From Hyphomicrobiales bacterium (GTDB lineage Bacteria > Pseudomonadota > Alphaproteobacteria > Rhizobiales > CAYWUX01): 6,612 nucleotides of DNA. The position numbers and the translations under genes were made by a program. The notes beneath the pieces are model-generated. The model had not been told where the DNA came from, did not search any database, and worked only from the letters and a program-made list of their open reading frames with translations. This document shows, one piece after another, positions 1 to 5,839 of the stretch (position 1 is its first letter; each line of letters starts with the position of its first letter). The stretch lies in contig JANQOC010000114.1 in assembly GCA_028279265.1 (NCBI GenBank), positions 1 to 6,612 of the forward strand, read 5' to 3'.

Positions 1-486
1 TGTGCATCTCAGAATAATGTTGAGAAATGCTCGGCCGATCAACTGTCCGAGCTTGAAGACAAGCGGCAAAGGTATTGCCGCAATCTCAATGATGTCAATC
101 TCAACTGTACTTCGGAAATTCTGTTCAATCCGCCAAACAAGCCGAGATCCAGGTTCAATCGTCACGAGTTTGCCCGTACCAATGGCCGGATCCTGAACAG
201 CGCAGATGCCGTGCGCGAACAGATTCATGAATATCTGTCGCTCATCCTGGCGGCATCGCGGGACCAGAACATCTGTGAAGACAAGGAGAGTGCCAATAAG
301 TTTGATACTTTGTGTGTTGGGCCTGACGTGGTGGAAATTATGCTGGGACGTTTCCTCGAAGCGGTGGAATTGTTCGTCGAGAAAAACTCAACAGCTCCCA
401 TGAACGATCACAAATTATGTTACGCCTTGCTTGGAAGCGATTTTGATATACTGAGGCGTTTTGGATTCAATCCACTCGACGAATGA
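1..486 (+). CDS. Cysteine-rich protein of unknown function, 5' end outside window
   Basis: Frame 1 is open from the first base to the TGA at 484-486, giving 161 residues with no start needed, so the gene begins left of the window. An internal GTG at 211 could be read as a start, but the same frame stays open and protein-like upstream of it. Cysteines fall at visible residues 1, 10, 26, 36, 92, 105 and 140. Seven cysteines in 161 residues is high for a cytoplasmic bacterial protein and suggests disulfides in the periplasm; this is inference, since any signal peptide would lie outside the window. The N-terminal part is polar and rich in Asn, Glu and Arg; residues about 70-128 look helical and amphipathic. 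I do not recognise the family. The spacing of the first cysteines, including a C-S-A-D-Q-L stretch at 10-15, is loosely like small exported alphaproteobacterial proteins. The gene ends 5 bases from the convergent lysozyme-like gene. Confidence 0.75.
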   Translation, partial: CASQNNVEKCSADQLSELEDKRQRYCRNLNDVNLNCTSEILFNPPNKPRSRFNRHEFARTNGRILNSADAVREQIHEYLSLILAASRDQNICEDKESANKFDTLCVGPDVVEIMLGRFLEAVELFVEKNSTAPMNDHKLCYALLGSDFDILRRFGFNPLDE

Positions 487-491
487 ACCAA

Positions 492-1706
492 TTAGCGCTG
501 GACCAGGGCGTCGAAAGCCTGCAGAAACTCGATCGAACCGCACTTTTTCATATTTCTTTGAATAATGCTGTCCAGCCGGTCCAAAAGCTGTTCCGATGTC
601 CTGTCTTTGGCAACCGGGTTACGAAAATAACCGCCGGAACTGAAAAAATTCGATGTCGGTACGTTGCGTGCGACGGGTCGCATCATCTCCAGACCGCGAC
701 CGTAACCGACAAGGTTCATAAGTTCGATTTGCGCGCCACTGACCTGGGTATAACCTTTGCGATTTGCGACCTGCTTGATTTTAAGCAGTTTGTGCACCTG
801 CAGCAGAGGGCCGATGTCGATATCGAGGTTCAGGGCATGAACAGCTTTACCCTTCGACGTATTTCCGAAGGAGACGAATTCTCGCCAGTTGTTTCTCTTG
901 GATTTTGGATAGCTGGAGCGGTAAGCCCCGATATCCCTGACAACTTTTCTCAGCAAATTCGCTTTTCGTCTCAGCTCTTTCGCCCGCGCTGGTCCGACGG
1001 TTTTCGACATTTGTTCAAATCGTTCGGCAAATTTCCGACCATTGTAGTAAGCCACCACAGCTGAATTGGCTGCCAGCAACTGGACATATCCGAGCGCTGT
1101 TGAGGCTGCTCGGCCCTTCGCCTTGATAGGTTTGCAGTTTTGATTGGTAATAAATATGCCGGATTGTCTGTTATAGGGACCAATGCCACCCGTTTCCAAT
1201 GCGAAGACCCCCACAATCTGATCGGCATTTAGGCCTACACTGACGGCTTCACGGGCAACGGCAATCTTGTATCCCATTTCGGTGGTCGGCTTGGGGACAA
1301 ACCCGTATTCGGATTTTGCTGATCTGAGAAAATTGGAGACAGTCGGCAAAGGTTTCGGCTTCACCTTTTTGACCGGTTTGTCGGGTTCAAGTCCCGGACA
1401 TTTGGGTTTTTTGGGACCCTTGTACTCTGGCGGGAATGTCAAAACATAATCGTTTCGACTAAGTTCGATATTGGCTCGGACCTTCTTGCGCCGTTCCGCC
1501 CGTTTCTTTTTTACGAGGTTCCAGTAATTTGCAGATTGCCTTGAGTGCTCTCTTCGCTTCTTATTGTAGGCTTCAAGTCGCAATTCGCAACTGGACTTTG
1601 CCTGAGTATTTGATTGAGCGTCAGATGAGTTTACAGGGAAAAATGTGATCAGGCTGATCGCTGCCAGTTGCACAGTCACGGTAATCTTAGAAGATCCAGA
1701 GATCAC
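492..1706 (-). CDS. Exported lysozyme/transglycosylase-like protein, uncharacterised
   Basis: The product has 404 residues from the GTG at 1706. I prefer this start over the longer TTG at 1772 because a strong CGGAGG sits 8 bases upstream and because it places a proper signal peptide at the N-terminus: Lys8, a hydrophobic stretch about 9-25, and a likely cut after Ser-Asp-Ala (about residue 30). Then come a strongly basic, probably coiled segment (about 38-85), a YVLTFPP motif (87-93), and a Pro/Lys-rich linker (about 94-122). The core carries ALETGG with Glu171 and TALGYVQLL at 203-211. These match in order and spacing the catalytic Glu and the G-x-x-Q-[LF] motif of goose-lysozyme/SLT-type lytic transglycosylases. 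Further C-terminal are DIDIGPLLQ (about 296-304) and VPTSNFF (349-355). Four cysteines (40, 103, 191, 389) could pair in the periplasm. Cleavage of peptidoglycan is inferred from the motifs only. I think similar uncharacterised proteins occur in other alphaproteobacteria, but cannot verify this. Confidence 0.8.
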   Translation of the reverse strand: MISGSSKITVTVQLAAISLITFFPVNSSDAQSNTQAKSSCELRLEAYNKKRREHSRQSANYWNLVKKKRAERRKKVRANIELSRNDYVLTFPPEYKGPKKPKCPGLEPDKPVKKVKPKPLPTVSNFLRSAKSEYGFVPKPTTEMGYKIAVAREAVSVGLNADQIVGVFALETGGIGPYNRQSGIFITNQNCKPIKAKGRAASTALGYVQLLAANSAVVAYYNGRKFAERFEQMSKTVGPARAKELRRKANLLRKVVRDIGAYRSSYPKSKRNNWREFVSFGNTSKGKAVHALNLDIDIGPLLQVHKLLKIKQVANRKGYTQVSGAQIELMNLVGYGRGLEMMRPVARNVPTSNFFSSGGYFRNPVAKDRTSEQLLDRLDSIIQRNMKKCGSIEFLQAFDALVQR

Positions 1707-1710
1707 AATA

Positions 1711-1720
1711 CCCCCCTCCG
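1711..1720 (-). promoter_or_regulatory. Ribosome binding site that fixes the GTG start at 1706
   Basis: Read on the minus strand this is CGGAGGGGGG. The GGAGG core lies 8 bases before the GTG at 1706. The upstream TTG at 1772 of the same frame has no comparable site, and starting there would add 22 residues that bury the signal peptide. Confidence 0.75.
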
Positions 1721-1860
1721 TTAAGCATGCCAATTCAACTACATATTCGGATTCGAAGCTGATTACTATCAAGGATCCGCCGAACCATGGGTCAGGTTTC
1801 CGGCGCGAGCCATCTTAGTCCCAAATTTGTTTGTCGAAATAATGGTTTAGTTTCTGCGAT

Positions 1861-3051
1861 TTAACCGCTATAGCCATCGCGCGTTTGTGGAAATCTGCGA
1901 CCCAGAACTTTCGAAGCGATCAAATTCTTCAGAACCTGGGCGGTTCCACCGCCGATGGTGAACATGCGGGCGTCCCTGTACATGCGTTCCAGAGGGAGAT
2001 TTCGCGAATAGCCCATGGCGCCAAATATTTGCAGGGCGTCACTCGTGACTTTGATCGCCATTTCAGAGGCAAATACCTTTGCCTGCGCGGCCATCGTCAT
2101 ATCCGGAAATCCGGTCGTATCAGTGAGGGCACTTGCAGCGGCTTTATAAATCAGGGCCTGCGCCGCATTCGTTTGAATGGACATTTCGGCCATCATCCAT
2201 TGCAGTCCTTGAAATTCCGCTATGGGTCTCCCGAACTGCTCTCTCTCGTGGGCGTACTTGAAGGCCAGCTGGGCGGCTCCCTCGGCAATTCCAAGAGCGA
2301 CAGTGGCGGCTCCTACACGCTGTGAGTTATATGCCGTCATTAATCCGGCAAAGCCGCGTTTTAATCCTTCCGGCGGGATCACGGCCATATCTTCCGGAAT
2401 CTCAAGATCCTCAAACAGAACCTCCGTTTCGGGAATGCCTCGCAAACCCATCGCCGGTTCTCTTTTACCTATGATGAGACCATCCGCTTCATCCCGCACC
2501 GCAAGGAAGCCACCGATACCCTGCTCGATCCCATCTTCAAACACACGGGCAAAAATCAAATGCAGTTTTGATACACCGCCACCGGTTATCCAGTGCTTCT
2601 TACCGTTGAGGACGTATTTATCCCCGCGTTTGTCGGCGCGCGTTGTCATCTCGTTGGCGGCACTGCCCGCATTAGGCTCGGTAATGCAGATCGCCGGTTT
2701 GTCGCCTGATAAGACATAGTCTGCTGCCATTTTTTTTTGTTTCGGGCTCCCATATTTCATCACGGCACTGATCGCGCCCATGTTCGCCTCGACGACAATT
2801 CGGCTCGAAACACCGCAGACTTTTCCCATCTCCTCGATAACCAGAACGGCATCCAGAAAATCCGCACCCTTGCCCCCGAACTCTTCCGGGATCGTCATGC
2901 CCATAAAACCGGCATTCTTGAGATCTTCCACATTGTCCCAGGGATAATCTTCCGTCCGGTCAATCTCGGCGGCACGCTTTTGAATGCGAACTTCGGCAAG
3001 CTCTCTAGCGGATTTCTGGAGGTTGAGCTGCTCTTTACTTAATTGAAACAT
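1861..3051 (-). CDS. acd: 3-sulfinopropanoyl-CoA desulfinase (acyl-CoA dehydrogenase superfamily)
   Basis: The 396-residue product is full length for the acyl-CoA dehydrogenase fold: helical N-domain (1-120), beta domain with the flavin region (ICITEPNAGS 121-130, WITGGG 154-159), helical C-domain (about 235-380). It looks much closer to the desulfinase AcdDPN7 of Advenella mimigardefordensis than to ordinary dehydrogenases. As I remember that protein, the AGDKPAIC/NAGSAA region, the WITGGGVSKLHLIFARVF run, QRVGA-VALGIA and the tail PQTRDGY are shared nearly word for word. Where dehydrogenases of the short-chain type have the catalytic Glu (Y-E-G-T), this protein reads IGGGT (366-370), so dehydrogenation is unlikely. 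Arg84, the residue tied to the sulfinate group in the characterised enzyme, is present, as is Gln244 in NSQRVG. The expected reaction is hydrolysis of 3-sulfinopropanoyl-CoA to propanoyl-CoA and sulfite, in the cytoplasm, as in 3,3'-dithiodipropanoate or 3-sulfinopropanoate breakdown. The ATG start has GGAG 8 bases upstream. No CoA-activating enzyme is adjacent. The alternative is an acyl-CoA dehydrogenase of unknown substrate. Confidence 0.85.
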   Translation of the reverse strand: MFQLSKEQLNLQKSARELAEVRIQKRAAEIDRTEDYPWDNVEDLKNAGFMGMTIPEEFGGKGADFLDAVLVIEEMGKVCGVSSRIVVEANMGAISAVMKYGSPKQKKMAADYVLSGDKPAICITEPNAGSAANEMTTRADKRGDKYVLNGKKHWITGGGVSKLHLIFARVFEDGIEQGIGGFLAVRDEADGLIIGKREPAMGLRGIPETEVLFEDLEIPEDMAVIPPEGLKRGFAGLMTAYNSQRVGAATVALGIAEGAAQLAFKYAHEREQFGRPIAEFQGLQWMMAEMSIQTNAAQALIYKAAASALTDTTGFPDMTMAAQAKVFASEMAIKVTSDALQIFGAMGYSRNLPLERMYRDARMFTIGGGTAQVLKNLIASKVLGRRFPQTRDGYSG

Positions 3052-3059
3052 GCGGCATT

Positions 3060-3063
3060 CTCC
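3060..3063 (-). promoter_or_regulatory. Ribosome binding site of the desulfinase gene
   Basis: GGAG on the minus strand, 8 bases before the ATG at 3051. It supports that start, which also begins the protein with MFQLSKEQ, the usual N-terminal pattern of this family. Confidence 0.65.
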
Positions 3064-3145
3064 GGGAATTTGAATGGTTCAGGCACTGATATTAGGTGCG
3101 GGTATATGTAACTTATGGCCGGATACACAGCGAATGATTTATGCG

Positions 3146-4555
3146 CTAATGCACCAGGGACTTTTTGATGATGTCAATGTTCCGTTGCGCCTCGGTATAA
3201 GCGCTGCTGTCAGCATCCGGATCCAGACAATAAGCGTAAGTTCTCCACGACCAGAGACTATTAGGCTGGTTGTCTTTGCGTTGTTTTGCAAGATCCGTCC
3301 CCCAATCGGTGATCTCTCCTTTTGTCGCGGAATGAAGCAACAGCATCTCAAACAGATCTCGTTGCGCAATGCTGCCGCCGATCTTGTAAGTGTTTTTCCT
3401 GTGGGCCATGAGTGCGGCAGAAGCTTCTTCATACCTCGCCGCCCGAAGTGAGACTAAAGCTTCCGCCAGACCCAGGCCGACTTCCGCGCAAATTCGGCCC
3501 TGGGTTGTGTCTTCTTTTGACCAGTTGCGGATATTGCTGAGCATCGCGTCTATAGCTTCCTGGTCCTGTGACGCGACCAGGGCCATCAGATAGTGAAGCG
3601 TGGTAAAAATCATATCCCTGTCGTCAAGATGTTTGCGGGAAACATCGGCCAACCGTTCCCATCTGTCTTCGACGTCCAGATCATGTAGTTCGAGTCTGAG
3701 AAGCAAAGAGGCTGCATTGCACACATCGAGGGAGAAGTCGGCATCGAGGTCCGATGCGATAACATCGTCATACAGTTTCAGAACCTCATCGTATTCGGTT
3801 CTCTCAAGGTGAAACAGCGATTTATGCCAATAGACGTGAAATCGGAAATTGTTCACATCGTTCCACGCCTTTTGATTTGCACTGATCCAGTCAATGCCTT
3901 CTGTCAGCATTCCGTTCATTTCGTAGACATGGGCGACGGCATGCGTGGACCAGGCATCCGCCGGATTGATCGCGACAGCTTCCCGGCCAAATTGCTCCGC
4001 TTGAGAGTAATTACCTGCCTCCTCATGGGAAAAGGCGTTCATGCCGAGAACAAACCCGTAGTGGGGAAGTTGGGCATGCCATTTTGGAAAAACCCGATCT
4101 ATTGAGTCCCGCATTCTCGAGCCTTGCCCGGAATAAAAATGCAGGTGATGAACAAGACGCAAGGCCAATGAATCCGTGGGATGTTCTGTCAGTATCGTTT
4201 CCCAGTAATTCGTGGCCTGATCAAGATCTCCGTTTACCCAGCTCGCCAGAGCCATGATATGGTTCTGCTCCCTGGATGTAATATTCTGAGTTTGGCTGGT
4301 GGCCGTAAGCGTATCTGAAACAGACCTGGCTTTGTCATCCGTAAAGCTGTTGCCTACAAGCTTGGTCAGATAACCCCGCAGGCACACGGCCATTGGCATG
4401 TCCGGCGCCTCCGCCAGGAGAGATTTGAGTTTTTCGCCAATATCTCGCTTGAAACCCAGATAAGCCGTAACAACTTCGTCGAAACGCCGTACGGCTTCGC
4501 TGCTCGGGGCTGAAAACTGCAGACCGTGACTGCATTCAAACTTCTGAAGAGACAT
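3146..4555 (-). CDS. TTC38-like tetratricopeptide repeat protein
   Basis: The product has 469 residues, about the length of human TTC38, with which it shares blocks along the whole chain as far as I can recall: REQNHI...WVNGD (95-110), HPTDSLALRLVHH (125-137), MRDSIDRVFPKW (148-159), INPADAWSTHAVAHVYEM (196-213), FHVYWHKSLFHLE (239-251), EYDEVLKLYDD (254-264) and IGGSIAQRDLFEMLLLHSA (392-410). TPR-type helix pairs are visible around 163-215. There is no signal peptide or membrane segment, so it should be cytoplasmic. The biochemical role of this family is not established to my knowledge. His205, His209, Glu212, His240 and His244 fall in the most conserved blocks, which hints at more than scaffolding. 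The ATG has GGAG 6 bases upstream and lies 36 bases past the moaA stop, so the two genes may be co-transcribed. The family assignment is firm; the function is unknown. Confidence 0.88.
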   Translation of the reverse strand: MSLQKFECSHGLQFSAPSSEAVRRFDEVVTAYLGFKRDIGEKLKSLLAEAPDMPMAVCLRGYLTKLVGNSFTDDKARSVSDTLTATSQTQNITSREQNHIMALASWVNGDLDQATNYWETILTEHPTDSLALRLVHHLHFYSGQGSRMRDSIDRVFPKWHAQLPHYGFVLGMNAFSHEEAGNYSQAEQFGREAVAINPADAWSTHAVAHVYEMNGMLTEGIDWISANQKAWNDVNNFRFHVYWHKSLFHLERTEYDEVLKLYDDVIASDLDADFSLDVCNAASLLLRLELHDLDVEDRWERLADVSRKHLDDRDMIFTTLHYLMALVASQDQEAIDAMLSNIRNWSKEDTTQGRICAEVGLGLAEALVSLRAARYEEASAALMAHRKNTYKIGGSIAQRDLFEMLLLHSATKGEITDWGTDLAKQRKDNQPNSLWSWRTYAYCLDPDADSSAYTEAQRNIDIIKKSLVH

Positions 4556-4561
4556 TTGGAT

Positions 4562-4565
4562 CTCC
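4562..4565 (-). promoter_or_regulatory. Ribosome binding site of the TTC38-like gene
   Basis: GGAG on the minus strand (within GGGAGA), 6 bases before the ATG at 4555, inside the 36-base gap after moaA. It supports the chosen start and independent translation of the second gene. Confidence 0.65.
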
Positions 4566-4591
4566 CGTCAACGCCGTTCGGTCAGACGAGT

Positions 4592-5608
4592 CTAGCCCCC
4601 GGTTACAGACATGTGGCGCGACACCGCCGGTGCTTTATTGCGTCGATCGATTATAAAATCGTGCCCTTTGGGTTTTCTCAGAATGGCTTCATCGATGGCC
4701 TCACTGAGCAGAACATTATCGTCACTTGCACGTAAAGGCGTTCTGAGATCCGCGGCATCTTCCTGGCCTAAACACATGTAAAGAGTGCCTGTACAGGTCA
4801 GGCGCACCCGGTTGCAGGATTCGCAGAAATTGTGTGTCAGGGGGGTAATGAAACCAAGCCGGCCGCCGGTTTCCTGAACATTGACGTAGCGCGCCGGACC
4901 ACCGGTCTTATAGTCAATATCATTCAGAGTCCAATTGTCCAGCAGACGGGCACGAACGATGGACAGCGGCAGGTACTGATCCGTCCTGTCTTCCTCGATT
5001 TCTCCAAGAGGCATGGTTTCGATAAACGTCAAATCCATGTTCTTGCCATGGGCCCAGGTCATGATTGACTCCAGCTCATGTTCATTGACCCCCTTTAGGG
5101 CAACTGTGTTTATCTTGATCTTGATTCCTTCGGCCAGCGCGGCATCGATGCTATCCAGAACCTTGTTCAAATTGCCCCATCGCGTAATCAGCTTGAATTT
5201 CGACGGATCCAGCGTGTCCAGGGATACATTGATTCTACGAACGCCGAATCCAAAGAGATCGCGGGCATATTTCTTGAGCTGACTGCCATTGGTTGTCACA
5301 GTGAGCTCATCCAGCTTGCCGGAGTCCAGATGTCGGGCAAGCCGTTCGAATAAATGCAGGATGTTTTTCCTCACCAGGGGTTCACCGCCGGTGAGCCTGA
5401 GCTTTCGAACGCCTTTCTCAACGAAGACGGAACAAACACGGTCCAGTTCTTCAAGTGAAAGGATGTCTTTTTTTGGCAGAAAACTCATGTTTTCCGACAT
5501 ACAATAGACGCATCTGAAATCACAGCGGTCCGTGACCGAGACCCGCAAATAGGTCACATGACGACCAAACGGATCAATCATTTCACTTGATGTTTTTTCC
5601 AAACCCAT
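4592..5608 (-). CDS. moaA: GTP 3',8-cyclase MoaA (molybdenum cofactor biosynthesis)
   Basis: MoaA is a radical SAM enzyme that converts GTP to 3',8-cyclo-7,8-dihydro-GTP, which MoaC then turns into cyclic pyranopterin monophosphate, the first stage of molybdenum cofactor synthesis in the cytoplasm. The 338-residue product is of usual length and complete. The N-terminal radical SAM cluster motif CDFRCVYC gives Cys29, Cys33 and Cys36; the SAM-binding RLTGGEPL is at 71-78; VTTNG is at 104-108; NVSLDTLD is at 127-134. The C-terminal second cluster has Cys262, Cys265 and Cys279 (C-x2-C-x13-C), within NFCESCNRVRLTC. The chain ends in the conserved Gly-Gly tail needed for activity. No key residue is missing. 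The start is uncertain: the ATG at 5608 has only a weak purine-rich GAAGAA upstream, and the ATG at 5581 (MIDPFGR, a common family N-terminus) has no better site. No moaC, moaE, mogA or moeA gene is in the window. Confidence 0.97.
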   Translation of the reverse strand: MGLEKTSSEMIDPFGRHVTYLRVSVTDRCDFRCVYCMSENMSFLPKKDILSLEELDRVCSVFVEKGVRKLRLTGGEPLVRKNILHLFERLARHLDSGKLDELTVTTNGSQLKKYARDLFGFGVRRINVSLDTLDPSKFKLITRWGNLNKVLDSIDAALAEGIKIKINTVALKGVNEHELESIMTWAHGKNMDLTFIETMPLGEIEEDRTDQYLPLSIVRARLLDNWTLNDIDYKTGGPARYVNVQETGGRLGFITPLTHNFCESCNRVRLTCTGTLYMCLGQEDAADLRTPLRASDDNVLLSEAIDEAILRKPKGHDFIIDRRNKAPAVSRHMSVTGG

Positions 5609-5839
5609 AATTATTTTCTTCGTTAGATCTACACCATGAACTGTTCCTGAAAACTAGCATGCCTTGGCAAATTCACGCAATGGTTCAAAGGGGTGATCCC
5701 TCATTTGGCCGTCCGTTTTTACCGCCACTTCGGCTCGTCAATGACGCAGAATTTATCAGTTGCAGCGATGCCATGATGATAATGTAGGGAGGGTTGCTCC
5801 CGACAACAAATAGAGTTTTCAATATTGAGGGGAAACGAA
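5609..5839. other. Divergent intergenic region between moaA and the trypsin-like gene
   Basis: These 231 bases hold no convincing gene and must carry the upstream signals of both flanking genes. Small inverted repeats are visible: GGGAG/CTCCC with a 5-base loop at 5787-5801 and the palindrome TCAATATTGA at 5819-5828. I could not pair a good -35 with a good -10 at normal spacing on either strand, so I call no promoter. A structured moaA leader is possible by length (the Moco RNA motif precedes moaA in some proteobacteria), but I could not recognise that motif here. Confidence 0.6.
5827..5832 (+). promoter_or_regulatory. Ribosome binding site for the GTG start at 5840
   Basis: GAGGGG lies 7 bases before GTG at 5840. 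This choice gives a complete signal peptide; the next in-frame starts (GTG and ATG at codons 13 and 16) lie inside its hydrophobic core and lack such a site. Confidence 0.7.

Noticed and set aside
2..403. Two frame-2 open frames at the left edge
   Set aside because: They overlap the frame-1 gene that runs uninterrupted from the edge to 486 and has the more protein-like composition.
483..1064. A 193-codon plus-strand open frame lying opposite the lysozyme-like gene
   Set aside because: It lies wholly antisense to a better-supported gene with signal peptide, ribosome binding site and recognisable motifs; its product shows no domain or credible start signal.
1773..1860. Possible terminator after the desulfinase gene
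   Set aside because: Only a 3-base GGC/GCC stem and short AT palindromes are visible, with no stable hairpin followed by a T-run.
1885..2719. Two overlapping plus-strand open frames (146 and 165 codons) opposite the desulfinase gene
   Set aside because: They are antisense shadows of a clearly recognised enzyme gene, and their translations are low-complexity Ser/Pro/Arg-rich sequence without motifs.
5678..5700. GGTTCAAAG resembling the T-loop of a tRNA
   Set aside because: The flanking bases do not form a T-stem, and no anticodon arm or acceptor stem can be built around it on either strand.
5760..5783. TTGCAG and GATAAT as a promoter for the trypsin-like gene
   Set aside because: The spacer is only 12 bases, too short for a sigma-70 promoter, and no better -35 pairs with GATAAT.
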